The notes: generated by a model from the letters alone, not told the origin. 64,000 nt of DNA from Actinomycetota bacterium (GCA_018896525.1 JAHIMR010000048.1:62001-126000); one strand, 5' to 3'; positions 1 through 9,477 are shown, counted from the first letter of the stretch. Numbers and translations are program-made.

Positions 1-1
1 C

Positions 2-2260
2 GGAGCGGATTTGCCCGACGGACGAGCGGCAATCGCGGTTGACGGGGCGGGCGTCTCGCACGTGGCCTACTTCGACGACAGTTCGCTGGAGATGCATTAC
101 GTCAACAACGCCTCCGGCTGGAGCGCGCCTCTCAATTTCGGTGGCGCCGACACCGGGGGTATAACGGTAACCGCTGCCTGCGACCCTTCGAACAATCTCC
201 ACGTCACCTACCCGGACAAGCCCGGCGCCGGCGACTGGCGGATACGATACGCCGGCAGGTCCGCGGCGGGAACATGGGTCTCGCCCGCGACGATAAGCGG
301 GGGAGAAACGGGAGCCCTGGACCCGGATATCGTGGCCAGGTCCGACGGCACCCTCGACGTTGCCTACTCCGCCGACCTGGGCGGTGGCACCTACAACATC
401 AGACACACCGGGAAAGCCCCGGGAGGGGCCTGGAGCGCCCCCGCTACCGTGGGAAGCGATGACGACTGCTGCCCGCCGTCCCTGGCGGTGGACCCGGACG
501 ACAACGTACACCTCTTCTACGAGAAGCCACTTTCCACTACCCCGCAGGAACTGAGATACGCCAGGCTGAGCGGCGGCTCCTGGGAAGGCCCCTGGACCGC
601 GGTCGCCGGCGTCGAGCCTGATACCTTCATGATGGGCGAGCATAACTACGCGGCGGCGGTATCTCCGGGAGGGGTACCGTGCTCCACGTTCGAGGACCAC
701 GGCTCGCTTATGTTCGCAAGCGAGGCGCTCGGGCCCCGTGTGGACAGCATCACCCCCGGTGAAGGCACCAGCGGAGCCACGGTCGAGATAACCGATCTCG
801 CGGGCGCCTGCTTCGAGCCGGGGTCCGCTGTTTCGCTTAAGAACGACAGGGTGGGCGCCAGTCATAACCCCGGGATCATCCAGGCCACCGATGTCGACGT
901 GGTGCACTCGGGGAAGATAACCTGCAAGTTCAACCTGGCGGGAGCCCGGGACGGGGCATGGGACGTGGTGGTGACGGCCCCCGATGGGCGCGCGGGCACG
1001 CTTCCCGGCGGTTTTATGGTGAAGTATAAGGATGCGGTCGACACCTGGTACTTCGCCGAGGGCACGACAGCCTGGGGGTTCGAGGAGTGGATACTCATCA
1101 AGAACCCGCACGACAAGGACGTTACCGTCAACATCAACTACATGACCCCCGACGGCCCCGTTGCCCGCGAGCCCATAGTTATGGCCCCGATGAGCAGGGC
1201 CACCGTAAGCGTTAACGACGATATCCACCCCACCGATACCTCCACCCTGGTGACCGCAAGCGACACGATCATGGCCGAGCGGAGCATGTACTGGGACAAC
1301 CGGATAGACGGCCACTGCTCGATAGGAACGATGGAGCCGTCGTTCACCTGGTACGTCGCCGAGGGCTCCACCGCCTGGGGGTTCGAGAACTGGTTGACCA
1401 TCATGAACCCGGGCACCGCCCCGGCGACGGTTGACGTTACCTACATGACACCTGATGGCCCGACGGCCCGCGAGCCGGTCAAGGTGGGCCCCGGCTCCAG
1501 GGCCACCATCGACGTCAACGACGACCTCGGCCCAACCGACGTAGCGGCGGTTCTCTCGTCAGACGTTCCCATCGTCGTCGATTCCAGCATGTACTGGGAC
1601 GGGCGCCGGGGGGGCAGGTGCTCGGTCGCCGCCGGTAAAACCTCCACCAGATGGTTCCTGGCGGAAGGGACCACCGCCTGGGGGTTCGAGGAGTGGCTCA
1701 CCCTCCAGAACCCGGGAACGGATAAGGCGACCGCGACCGTCACCTGCTTCACGCCCGACGGCGCCGCGGCGCGGGAGACGGTCGAGATAGACCCCGGGTA
1801 CCGCCGGACGATCAGGGTCAGCGACATCCTGCCCAACTCCGACAACTCAATCGAGGTGTCCTCCGACTGGCCGCTGGTGGCCGAGCGCTCCATGTACTGG
1901 AACAACGGCACCGGCAAAGCGGGCCACGGCAGTATCGGCGCCACCGAACCCGCCGATACCTGGAACCTGGCCGAGGGTTCCACCGCCTGGGATTCCGGCT
2001 TCGACACCTGGGTGCAGGTCTTCAACCCGGGCAACAGCACCGTTACGGTTACCGTCACGTTCATGTCCCCTGACGGCCCCATCGCCATGAAGCCGTTCGA
2101 CCTCGCGCCGGAAAGCCGGGCGACGGTCCACCTGAACGACGAGCTTCCGCTCACCGACTCGGCGATGGACGTAAGCGCTACCGGCCCGATAGTTGTCGAG
2201 CGCTCCATGTACTGGAACGACAACGGCGGCGGCCACTGCTCCATCGGTTACGGTCGGTAA
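2..2260 (+). CDS. secreted/surface protein with TIG domain and four WYFAEG repeats (5' partial)
   Basis: The reading frame is open to the left edge, so the N-terminus and any signal peptide lie outside; the TTG at 11 is not trusted as the start. The first ~240 visible residues are beta-rich, with repeated motifs such as VAYSAD and HLFYEKP that suggest a propeller-like fold. An IPT/TIG immunoglobulin-like domain follows (PRVDSITPGEGTSGATVEI onward). Four repeats of about 100 residues come next, beginning near bases 1045, 1351, 1651 and 1963. Each opens W-[YFN]-x-AEG-[TS]-TAW and closes with a SMYW-x5-8-G-x-[CG]S[IV] segment. The same repeat occurs at 32449 and 62624. An extracellular structural or adhesive role is inferred; no enzymatic motif was seen. 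Confidence 0.85.
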   Translation, partial: GADLPDGRAAIAVDGAGVSHVAYFDDSSLEMHYVNNASGWSAPLNFGGADTGGITVTAACDPSNNLHVTYPDKPGAGDWRIRYAGRSAAGTWVSPATISGGETGALDPDIVARSDGTLDVAYSADLGGGTYNIRHTGKAPGGAWSAPATVGSDDDCCPPSLAVDPDDNVHLFYEKPLSTTPQELRYARLSGGSWEGPWTAVAGVEPDTFMMGEHNYAAAVSPGGVPCSTFEDHGSLMFASEALGPRVDSITPGEGTSGATVEITDLAGACFEPGSAVSLKNDRVGASHNPGIIQATDVDVVHSGKITCKFNLAGARDGAWDVVVTAPDGRAGTLPGGFMVKYKDAVDTWYFAEGTTAWGFEEWILIKNPHDKDVTVNINYMTPDGPVAREPIVMAPMSRATVSVNDDIHPTDTSTLVTASDTIMAERSMYWDNRIDGHCSIGTMEPSFTWYVAEGSTAWGFENWLTIMNPGTAPATVDVTYMTPDGPTAREPVKVGPGSRATIDVNDDLGPTDVAAVLSSDVPIVVDSSMYWDGRRGGRCSVAAGKTSTRWFLAEGTTAWGFEEWLTLQNPGTDKATATVTCFTPDGAAARETVEIDPGYRRTIRVSDILPNSDNSIEVSSDWPLVAERSMYWNNGTGKAGHGSIGATEPADTWNLAEGSTAWDSGFDTWVQVFNPGNSTVTVTVTFMSPDGPIAMKPFDLAPESRATVHLNDELPLTDSAMDVSATGPIVVERSMYWNDNGGGHCSIGYGR

Positions 2261-2297
2261 GCACACGGCAAGAGGAAATCAGTAGAAAGGAGTGCAG

Positions 2298-2483
2298 ATG
2301 AAGAAGTGGGTGTTTGTATTCCTGGCGATGTGCCATCTATTTGAGGCCATGGTCGCCTACCACGCCGCCGAGCGGCGCGGAAAAGACCCCAAGGAGTACT
2401 TCCTCAAGACGCTGTTCCTGGGAGTGTTCATCCTCGTGCCACTGCTGCGCGAACCGGTCGAGGAGGAAACCGCTTCCGCTTGA
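2298..2483 (+). CDS. small membrane protein, DUF4499/TMEM254-like
   Basis: A 61-residue protein starting MKKWVFVF. The ATG at 2298 is chosen because AAAGGAG lies just upstream; the GTG at 2292 is too close to it. Two hydrophobic stretches flank a charged hinge (HLFEA...AERRGKDPKEYFLKTLFLGVF). The HxxEA pattern before the hinge recalls the small two-span DUF4499 family, a moderate match by eye. It follows the surface-protein gene by 37 bp and may be co-transcribed. Function unknown. Confidence 0.6.
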   Translation: MKKWVFVFLAMCHLFEAMVAYHAAERRGKDPKEYFLKTLFLGVFILVPLLREPVEEETASA

Positions 2484-2598
2484 GCAGGGATTCAAGTCGC
2501 ATAAGCCAATACCTGCTGTTGCCGGCGCTAAGAGGACAATCCCGGAGGGCGACTGATGGTCACCCCTCGATCGTGGGGGGTAGAACCCCGGGGCAGTC

Positions 2599-5325
2599 TT
2601 AATAGAAATCCTTCAGCGTGAACTCGAAGCAGGCGCCGCTATTGTTGTAGGCCCTTATCTGTCCACCGTAGATCTTGACCAGCTTCTCGACGATGGACAG
2701 GCCGATCCCGGTATCACTGCTCTCCCCCCTGGTGAAGGGAAAAAAGACGTTGTCGATTATGTCATCGGGAATCCCCGGGCCGTTATCCCGGACCATGTAG
2801 CGGTGAGCGCCACCTTCGTCATCACCCAGGTAGGATACCTGTATGACCGGGTTCTCGCTGTCGTTGTACCTGAAGGCGTTGCCGATCAGGTTGGAGAACA
2901 CCTGTTGTATTTGCGTGGGACTGGCGATGATACGCCCCAGGTCGGGGGAGACATCCACCTCTATGCCCTTCTCCTTGATTTCGCGAGAGCTTTCCGCGAG
3001 TATCCCTTCAACGACCTCTCCGACGTCCACCGGGGATGTCTCTCCTGGCTCCTGACCCGATTTCGCCAGGGAAAGAAGGTCGTCAGTTCGCCTTTGCGCG
3101 CTCCGGGCATTCCTGCCTATTATCGCCACGATCTCGGACGTTTCCTCGATATCCCCCGTGTCAATACCCTCTAGTGAATCGGCAAGCGTGTCCACTCCCA
3201 GCATGATGGCCGAGAGCGGGCCCTTGAGGTCGTGGGATACGGTGTGGGCGTATCCTTCGAGCTCGGCATTAATCCTCTCAACCTCCTCTTCCGCCCGCTT
3301 GCGTTCGGTGATGTCATGGGCGATGTTGACGACCTCGTTGATCTCTCCATCCTTGTAGAGTGCGGTCAACGTTACTTTAGCCAGAGCAACGGAGCCGTCC
3401 TTTCTAATCACCCTCACAGTGTCGCTTATGACCTTCTCGCCGGACAAGAGTTGCCCGAGGAGTCGCGTGGCCTTTTCCACGTCTTCAGGGTGAAGGATAC
3501 CCACTTCAAGTACGTTTTTCCCCAGCAGTTCCTCCTTGGTGTAGCCGATCATCTCGCAGGCGGCGGGGTTGATGCTTGTCAATATCAGATCTCGGTTATG
3601 GGTATAGATCGCTTCACCCGCGGATTCGTAGAGTAGCCTGTATCGCTCCTCGGACTCCGCCAGGGCGGAGGCAAGCCGAGCGCGCCTGATTGCCTGCCCT
3701 ATCTGCCCTGCCAGGGTCTCCACCATGGCCCTGGATTCATCCGGTATCTCACCAGTACTGATATGTGAGGCAACGTTTACACAGCCGATGACCGCGCCCT
3801 CATCGGTTACAGGCACAATACCGAATGCCCCGAGGCCTTCATTTCTCCGGACATCATCAAGGGGGATGGGAATATCCTCATAGTTGATGAAAAGGGCCTC
3901 GCCCTCCAGGACAAGCTGGGAGCTGGGGCTGTCGGCGTCGTAGTGGCTCGTGGCCTCGACGAAGTCACGGGAAAGTCCTATGTCGTACAAGAGCTCCAGC
4001 GCGCCAGACTCCTTATCGAGTGTGTACACCCCTCCGCAGTCGAATACTGTGGCCTCGAGGATGGCGTCTATCGCAACCTCTAGCGTCTCATGAAAGCCGC
4101 TTATTCCGGAGAGCTTCACGGCCATATCCCGCTGGATGGTGACCAGTCGCTCCGCCCGCTTGCGCTCGGTGATGTCATTGCCCTCGGGCACCAGGTATAC
4201 GACCTCCCCCTTGTCATCCATAACCGGGTTCAGGGAGAACTCTATCTCGCGGATCTCGCCGTCCACGTTCTCGTGGGTGGTAAGGAACTGAACATATTCG
4301 CCCTCTCGAGCCCTCTTGATAGCTACCTTCAGGTCGGCCTGCGCTTCCCTTGAGTGCCGCCACCATGGGGTCTCCCAGAACGGCTTTCCAAGGACGTCCT
4401 CCTCGCTAACTCCGACAAACAATATCGATGCGGCGTTCGCCGCCAGCAGGTTACCGTCAGGGCTCAAGAGGCCGGTAAGCTGATGGTGGTGGCTGAGTAT
4501 CGCGCGCGAGATCCGCTCGCTCTCGCGAAGGGCCAGTTCCGCCTCCTTGCGCTCGGTGATGTCGATAGCCAGTTCAAACCTCACGTCCCGGCCGTCCGGC
4601 CATTTGATTACCCTGTCGGTTATCAGGTAGTCCCTGTCCAGGACCGGGTTGTGGTACTCCCAGCTGTACGGCTTCCCCTTGTTCTTGAAGATTTTCTCAT
4701 TGGTACAGAATTCGCAGGGCTCGTCCAACTCCTGCAGTTCCCTGTAGCATATGCCGCCCACCAACTCCTTGCCAAAGGCGTCCTTCAAGTGCTTGTTGGC
4801 GAAGAGTATCTCGTGGCTCTCGGGGTCCACCACGTAGATGACTTCGTCTATGCTCTCGAAGAGGGCCAGGAGTTGCTTCCGTTCAAGATCGAGCGCCTCT
4901 TCCGCTCGCCTTAACCTCACATCCGAAAGCGCGTGCTCAACCGCGTCCACGAACAGCGTGGAAAGTCGTTTGTCCTTCACCACATATCCATTGGCCCCCT
5001 GCTTGAAGGACTCCACGGCGGTCTGCTCGTCGCCATGCCCGGTTACCATGATGACCGGAGGGGGGCTATCCATCTCGTTTATTTCCCCGAGAAGTTCAAG
5101 TCCGTCCCCGTCGGGAAGCTGGTAGTCCAGGGTGATGATGTCGAAGGTCCCGGACTCGAGTCTCTCCCTCGCCGAGGCGTAGTCTTCGGCGATCTCAGCA
5201 GTCGCGGAGAACTCGCGCTCCAGGAGCATCTTCAGCATCTTGGCCATGTCAGGGTCGTCTTCTACGATGAGAACATGGGGGGCGTTATCTTGTTCCAAAT
5301 CTGCTCTCCGGGAGTTGATCGCCAT
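2599..5325 (-). CDS. histidine kinase with N-terminal receiver, PAS, GAF and PAS domains
   Basis: Soluble sensor kinase of about 908 residues. The order is: receiver domain (acceptor Asp about 67, ITLDYQLPDGDG), two PAS domains ending in DITERK(E/R)AE linkers, a GAF domain (about 390-550), a third PAS, a HisKA dimerisation domain with phospho-His about 698 (HTVSHDLKGPL), and a HATPase with N box (QVFSNLIGNA), G1 (DNGPGIP) and G2 (TGIGLS). No membrane span is seen, so it should act in the cytoplasm and may itself be switched by phosphorylation of its receiver. The ATG at 5325 is chosen; a TTG at 5340 is the alternative. The kinase core closely resembles that of the gene at 42803. No response regulator is adjacent, so the partner is unknown. 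Confidence 0.9.
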   Translation of the reverse strand: MAINSRRADLEQDNAPHVLIVEDDPDMAKMLKMLLEREFSATAEIAEDYASARERLESGTFDIITLDYQLPDGDGLELLGEINEMDSPPPVIMVTGHGDEQTAVESFKQGANGYVVKDKRLSTLFVDAVEHALSDVRLRRAEEALDLERKQLLALFESIDEVIYVVDPESHEILFANKHLKDAFGKELVGGICYRELQELDEPCEFCTNEKIFKNKGKPYSWEYHNPVLDRDYLITDRVIKWPDGRDVRFELAIDITERKEAELALRESERISRAILSHHHQLTGLLSPDGNLLAANAASILFVGVSEEDVLGKPFWETPWWRHSREAQADLKVAIKRAREGEYVQFLTTHENVDGEIREIEFSLNPVMDDKGEVVYLVPEGNDITERKRAERLVTIQRDMAVKLSGISGFHETLEVAIDAILEATVFDCGGVYTLDKESGALELLYDIGLSRDFVEATSHYDADSPSSQLVLEGEALFINYEDIPIPLDDVRRNEGLGAFGIVPVTDEGAVIGCVNVASHISTGEIPDESRAMVETLAGQIGQAIRRARLASALAESEERYRLLYESAGEAIYTHNRDLILTSINPAACEMIGYTKEELLGKNVLEVGILHPEDVEKATRLLGQLLSGEKVISDTVRVIRKDGSVALAKVTLTALYKDGEINEVVNIAHDITERKRAEEEVERINAELEGYAHTVSHDLKGPLSAIMLGVDTLADSLEGIDTGDIEETSEIVAIIGRNARSAQRRTDDLLSLAKSGQEPGETSPVDVGEVVEGILAESSREIKEKGIEVDVSPDLGRIIASPTQIQQVFSNLIGNAFRYNDSENPVIQVSYLGDDEGGAHRYMVRDNGPGIPDDIIDNVFFPFTRGESSDTGIGLSIVEKLVKIYGGQIRAYNNSGACFEFTLKDFY

Positions 5326-5464
5326 AACGCGGTCGGACAACCTTGCCTGTTTTTGTCACGTTAGTATCTTATCATGACGAGACGCCGCTAACGACCTGTC
5401 GGTGCGACGCCTGACCCCCCATCCTGTGCCCTGGGCTGTTGCATTTTTGACTCATTTTTCTTTG

Positions 5465-5953
5465 TCAATTTTGCTTGTTTGGAGGAGTTTGCGTCTTTTT
5501 TTGGATTTCGGGTGCGTAGTCTTTCAAAATCAGTACATCCAAATCTTCAAACTTGACCAGTTTCGGTTCGTTTGTGATAAAAGCTTCTCCGCCGTTCTCC
5601 GCCGTAGTGGCGAGCAGAATACTATCGGGAGTTTTGAAATTGTATTTTGCCCTTATTTCAGCCGCTTTCAACGCAATAGGAACACTCACGGAGTTCATTG
5701 AGAGATTCGGCATGCCTTTGAGCATGACCTCGTAAAGGGCAGCCAGTTCCGCATTGTTTTCCCTCAAAGGTTTAACAAGGACTTCCATAAGAGTGACTGT
5801 TGAAGCGATTCCCGCAACCCTTCCCTCCGTGACGGCCGAAACGACGAATTCCGCGAAGTCGGCGAATTCGGGATTGTTTTCAATGAGATATATGAACACG
5901 CAGGAATCTATTCCGATGGAACCGTATTTTCCCAAGTCTTCTTTCAGTCCCAA
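5465..5953 (-). CDS. PIN-domain ribonuclease toxin, VapC-like
   Basis: A 162-residue PIN-domain protein. Acidic residues of the metal site are visible in IGIDSCVFIYLIE (Asp16), TLMEVLV (Glu) and TPDSILLAT (Asp). The last motif reads ITNEPKL where ITND is common, so the fourth position is Glu. The start is a TTG at 5953 that overlaps the end of the antitoxin gene and has GAGGAGAGGGG just upstream, so the two are translationally coupled. PIN toxins of this type cut RNA, often tRNA; the substrate here is unknown. Confidence 0.85.
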   Translation of the reverse strand: MGLKEDLGKYGSIGIDSCVFIYLIENNPEFADFAEFVVSAVTEGRVAGIASTVTLMEVLVKPLRENNAELAALYEVMLKGMPNLSMNSVSVPIALKAAEIRAKYNFKTPDSILLATTAENGGEAFITNEPKLVKFEDLDVLILKDYAPEIQKKTQTPPNKQN

Positions 5954-6198
5954 CTTCCCCTCTCCTCTTTGAGGTACTCATCCGTATTGGTGTCTTTCCA
6001 GATTTCGGCACCGAGACCCCGCATGGTTTTGGCCCAGTCCTTCGGCTTGGGGAGAAGTATCGCCATCGGCAACCGTTTTGAATCGGCGGTGGAAACCGAC
6101 TCGAGCACCACTTCGTCGCCCTGCTTGAGACCGAGTTTTTCCCTAACTTCCTTGGGAATCACGATTTGCCCTTTGCTACTCACCTTTGCGCTTTTCAT
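5944..6198 (-). CDS. AbrB/MazE-type antitoxin of the PIN toxin
   Basis: An 84-residue protein with the AbrB swapped-hairpin signature near its N-terminus (KVSSKGQIVIPKEVREKLGL), followed by a C-terminal tail expected to bind the toxin. The ATG at 6198 is preceded by AAAGGAGG at ideal spacing; longer in-frame starts would lie inside the promoter. It overlaps the toxin start by 10 bp. The antitoxin probably represses its own operon, as is usual for these pairs. Confidence 0.88.
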   Translation of the reverse strand: MKSAKVSSKGQIVIPKEVREKLGLKQGDEVVLESVSTADSKRLPMAILLPKPKDWAKTMRGLGAEIWKDTNTDEYLKEERGSWD

Positions 6199-6225
6199 TT
6201 TTCCTCCTTTCGATTCAGCAAGAGC

Positions 6226-6254
6226 ATTATAATATAAGTAAGAATAACTGTCAA
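6226..6254 (-). promoter_or_regulatory. consensus sigma-70-type promoter of the toxin-antitoxin operon
   Basis: On the minus strand TTGACA (6254-6249) and TATAAT (6231-6226) are separated by exactly 17 bp: both hexamers are perfect. Transcription would start near 6219, about 20 nt before the antitoxin ATG. Two direct TTACTTAT copies, one on each side of the -35, could be operator half-sites. The rest of 6199-6546 holds no recognisable gene. Confidence 0.85.
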
Positions 6255-6546
6255 TAAGTAAAGCATGACGACATACTCGGTTTACCATCCTATATATACT
6301 TCGCGCCTGGCTCGGCTCATGCCGCCGCCCTCTCGTAGTGCGCTTCCCTCATCTGGATTGGGCTCAAGGGGTGAAGCAATTTCCCGAACGAACGAGACTT
6401 TGAGCAGGGCAAGAGGAGCAAGTAGGGCCACGGATAGAAAGAGTGAACCAAGAGTTGTCAGAACTGACAGAGAAGGCGAGATAAGAGGTACTGATATGAG
6501 CGGTGACGATTTTCCCCCTGGTTGGTGGTTCGAGTGTGTACGCCGC

Positions 6547-6622
6547 TGGAGCCGACGGAGGGACTCGAACCCACAACCTGCGCATTACAAGTGCGCTGCT
6601 CTTCCAGTTGAGCTACGTCGGC
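6547..6622 (-). tRNA. tRNA-Thr (UGU)
   Basis: A cloverleaf with 7-bp acceptor GCCGACG/CGTCGGC, D stem GCTC/GAGC, anticodon stem GCGCA/TGCGC around the loop CTTGTAA (anticodon TGT), and T loop TTCGAGT. U73 and CCA (6550-6547) are encoded. The T stem GTGGG/CCCTC has one U-U mismatch. It lies 35 bp after rae1, as in the conserved block of many Firmicutes and deep actinobacteria. Confidence 0.92.
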
Positions 6623-6657
6623 TTATCGGCGGACCATTCGCTTATTGTAGCAGTCGG

Positions 6658-7179
6658 CTAACGCCTATGGCGAAACCGTTCCAGCGCGGCCCGGACGTCG
6701 GTGGATATCCTCTCGTCGAGCCTTACCCTTTGGCGGCGGGTACGCCGGCTTTTCAGCTCCGCTCTCCAGCGCTCCTCAGAGTCCCGCATCTCCTCCAGGA
6801 ACTCCCTTGATGACATCCGCAGCATCCCCACACCCGAGGCGATCCTCTGTATTTCGTAATCCCCGGTAACGATTGTCACCGACCCCGCGCCGCCCCTGGG
6901 GACGCCGTATATCAATGCCTCGACGCATGCGTCGGCGGTCTTCCCCCCCGCGGTGAACGTCACGCTGAGGAAGCGAGAGCGTTTCTCGTGTCTTTCCGCG
7001 CCGCCGGCCCCGGCCGCGTCGAACACGACCTCCACCTCGCGCTCCTCGCGGTCGCAGTACTCCACCAGGTCGGACAGGAGTGTTTGCCGGGCCGCCTCGA
7101 AATCCTCACGCAGGATGGATTCGAGTCGCTCACTCGCGTACATCAGGTTGTAGCCGTCAACGATTATCCTGCCGGTCAT
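6658..7179 (-). CDS. rae1: NYN-domain ribosome-dependent mRNA endonuclease, Rae1/YacP family
   Basis: A 173-residue NYN (PIN-like) protein. The N-terminus MTGRIIVDGYNLMYA and the motifs VVFDAAG and TIVTGDYEIQRIA carry the acidic residues expected for the metal site. In Bacillus the homologue cuts mRNA in the ribosomal A site; that role is transferred by homology. The ATG at 7179 overlaps the rlmB stop (ATGA), and AGGAG directly precedes it. A longer frame to 7293 would run inside rlmB. The position after rlmB matches the Bacillus gene order. Confidence 0.88.
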   Translation of the reverse strand: MTGRIIVDGYNLMYASERLESILREDFEAARQTLLSDLVEYCDREEREVEVVFDAAGAGGAERHEKRSRFLSVTFTAGGKTADACVEALIYGVPRGGAGSVTIVTGDYEIQRIASGVGMLRMSSREFLEEMRDSEERWRAELKSRRTRRQRVRLDERISTDVRAALERFRHRR

Positions 7180-7946
7180 CTCCTGTCCACTTCCCGTTGT
7201 CGGAGGATCTCGTAGAGGAGCACCGCCGCGGCGGTCGAAACGTTGAGCGACGATATCGCACCGGCCATCGGCAGCCGTGCCAGGAAGTCGCAACGCTCCT
7301 TTACAAGCCGCCTGAGGCCTTTGCCCTCACCGCCGAGCACCACCGCCAACGGGACTGTGAAATCCAACTGGTAGTAGGGCTCGTCACCCTCCGCGTCGGC
7401 CCCCACCACCCATAGCCCCTCCTTCTTCATCATGAGGAGCGTTCCGGATATGCTGGCGACCTTCGCGACCGTTACGTGCTCCACCGCCCCGGCGGAGGCC
7501 TTGGCTACCACCGCGGTCACAGGGGAGGAACGCCTCCGGGCAACTATCACCCCGTTTGCGCCAACCGCGTCGGCGACCCGGAGCAACGACCCGAAGTTCC
7601 TGGGGTCTTCCACGCCGTCAAGGATAAGAACGAGTGGAGTCCCCCCTTCCTTGAAGCCGCCTGTCAACTGGTCAAGGGTCGCGAACCGGTACGGCGAAAC
7701 GGACGCCAGGACACCCTGGGGGGAGGAGGTTACGGCCATTCGTGAAAGCTCATCGCGGGGAAGGCGAATGACCGGAACCCCGTCCCGCCCGGCGAGATCC
7801 ACTATCTCCTCTACGATACCGGAGTGCATTGCCCCCTCGGCGATATAAACCCGCCCGACATCACGGGGGCCGCGCAGGGCCTCCAGCACCGGGTTCCTGC
7901 CCTCGACCCGGTCTTTACTTTCGGGGGAACTCGCCATGAGATTCAC
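7176..7946 (-). CDS. rlmB: 23S rRNA (guanosine-2'-O)-methyltransferase RlmB-like (SpoU/TrmH family)
   Basis: A 256-residue protein of the SPOUT class: substrate-binding N-domain (GRNPVLEALRG) and a C-terminal knotted domain with the three family motifs, LDGVEDPRNFGSLLR, VLGGEGKGL and ISSLNVSTAAAVLLYE. These bind S-adenosylmethionine and hold the catalytic Asn/Arg and Ser/Asn. It should methylate a 23S rRNA ribose, G2251 in E. coli numbering. It sits 24 bp after cysS. The ATG at 7946 is used; a second Met lies three codons later. Confidence 0.9.
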   Translation of the reverse strand: MNLMASSPESKDRVEGRNPVLEALRGPRDVGRVYIAEGAMHSGIVEEIVDLAGRDGVPVIRLPRDELSRMAVTSSPQGVLASVSPYRFATLDQLTGGFKEGGTPLVLILDGVEDPRNFGSLLRVADAVGANGVIVARRRSSPVTAVVAKASAGAVEHVTVAKVASISGTLLMMKKEGLWVVGADAEGDEPYYQLDFTVPLAVVLGGEGKGLRRLVKERCDFLARLPMAGAISSLNVSTAAAVLLYEILRQREVDRR

Positions 7947-7970
7947 ACCGTCCGTGGTGGTTGATGCCTC

Positions 7971-9467
7971 CTACCGTTCAAGGCGCCAGCGGAATCCGTC
8001 CTGCACGTCCTCCACCCTGACACCCAGTTCCGCCAGCCCGTCGCGAATCCTGTCCGCGAACTCGAAGTTCCCGCCTTCCCTGGCGGTTTCCCTTACCCGC
8101 AACAGCAACTCGATCAACTGCTCCCGGGACGGGCCCTCGGTGGCGGCCGGGCCACCCATGGGCACCCGCTCCACCGAGCCCGCCGACTCCGCCGCTCCCC
8201 GGAACAGCCCCAGGGCCCCGCAGAGACCGTCCAGCACCCGCTGCGCCTCCAGCAGGACAAGCTTGCCGGCGGGCGTCTTGATGTCCCCGGCCTCGTCGAG
8301 GTAGCTGTTTACCTCCCGCACCACACCGAATATGACCCCCAGGGCTGCCGCCGAGTTGAAGTCGTCATCCATGTGCCCGCGGAACTCGACCTCGGCCTCG
8401 TTCAGGAAGTGCACCAGCACGGTCTGGCGATCGCTGTGGTGGAGCCCCGCCTTCTCGCCCGCGGCCTTCCTGATATGGTCCTCCAGGTTGAAACGGCAGT
8501 TCCTGATCCTCGCCAGTGAGGCGTGGACCTCAGCCAGGGAACCATCTCCAAAGCTCAACGGGCTTCGGTAGTGGGTGCCCAGCATCAGCATCCGTACGGT
8601 GTCCGCGTCGTGTTCGGCCAGGACCTCCCGCAGCGACCTTATGTTCCCGAGCGACTTTGACATCTTCTCACGGTCGATGTTCAGCATCCCGCTATGCAGC
8701 CAGTACCGCACGAACCGGGCTCCGTCGGCGAACGCCTCCGACTGTGCTATCTCGTTCTCGTGGTGGGGGAAGATGAGGTCCTGGCCCCCACCGTGAATAT
8801 CGAACCCGGTTCCCAGGTACTTGATGGACATGGTGGAGCACTCGATATGCCACCCCGGCCGGCCGGGGCCCCATGGGCTCTCCCAGGAGGGCTCCCCCGG
8901 CTTTGACGCCTTCCACAACGCGAAATCGAACGGGTCCCGCTTTCGGGCCGCATCCACCTCGCACTGGACGGTCATCCTCTGCTCCTCCAGGTTCCGCCTG
9001 GAGAGTTTTCCGTAATCGTCGAACCTCTTGACCTCGAAATACACATCGCCGTCCGACTCGTAGGCGTACCCTTTTTCAACCAGCGCTTCGATGACCTCCA
9101 GCATATCGGGTATGCACTCCGTGGCCCTGGGCGCGATATCCGGGGGCTCGATCCCCAGCGCCGCCATGTCCTCCTCGAACGCCACCCGGTACTTCTCGGC
9201 CACCACGTCGGTTGATACGCCTTCCTCGTTGGCCTTTCCTATTATCTTGTCGTCCACGTCGGTGACGTTCTGCACGTAGGTGACATCGAAGCCGGCAAAC
9301 CGCAGGTACCCCTGTATCATGTCAAAGTTGATGAACGTGCGCGCGTTGCCTATGTGGATGTAGTTATAGACGGTCGGTCCGCACACGTACATCGATATCT
9401 TGCCGTCCTCGCGCGGGACCAACTCCTCTTTCCCCCTGGTCATCGTGTTGTAGACCTTGATGCTCAT
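7971..9467 (-). CDS. cysS: cysteinyl-tRNA synthetase
   Basis: A 498-residue class I synthetase charging tRNA-Cys. The HIGH motif is HIGN at residues 38-41, the KMSKS motif is KMSKSLGN, and the zinc site is visible as Cys29 (MYVCG), WHIECS and FPHHENEIAQ. The C-terminal DALR-type helical domain and the short tail ending in DGFRWR are present. It lies 10 bp after cysE. It is relevant to the odd Cys-anticodon tRNA at 36863, whose U73 and GCA anticodon are the main identity elements read by CysRS. Confidence 0.97.
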   Translation of the reverse strand: MSIKVYNTMTRGKEELVPREDGKISMYVCGPTVYNYIHIGNARTFINFDMIQGYLRFAGFDVTYVQNVTDVDDKIIGKANEEGVSTDVVAEKYRVAFEEDMAALGIEPPDIAPRATECIPDMLEVIEALVEKGYAYESDGDVYFEVKRFDDYGKLSRRNLEEQRMTVQCEVDAARKRDPFDFALWKASKPGEPSWESPWGPGRPGWHIECSTMSIKYLGTGFDIHGGGQDLIFPHHENEIAQSEAFADGARFVRYWLHSGMLNIDREKMSKSLGNIRSLREVLAEHDADTVRMLMLGTHYRSPLSFGDGSLAEVHASLARIRNCRFNLEDHIRKAAGEKAGLHHSDRQTVLVHFLNEAEVEFRGHMDDDFNSAAALGVIFGVVREVNSYLDEAGDIKTPAGKLVLLEAQRVLDGLCGALGLFRGAAESAGSVERVPMGGPAATEGPSREQLIELLLRVRETAREGGNFEFADRIRDGLAELGVRVEDVQDGFRWRLER

Positions 9468-9477
9468 TTCTACCTTC

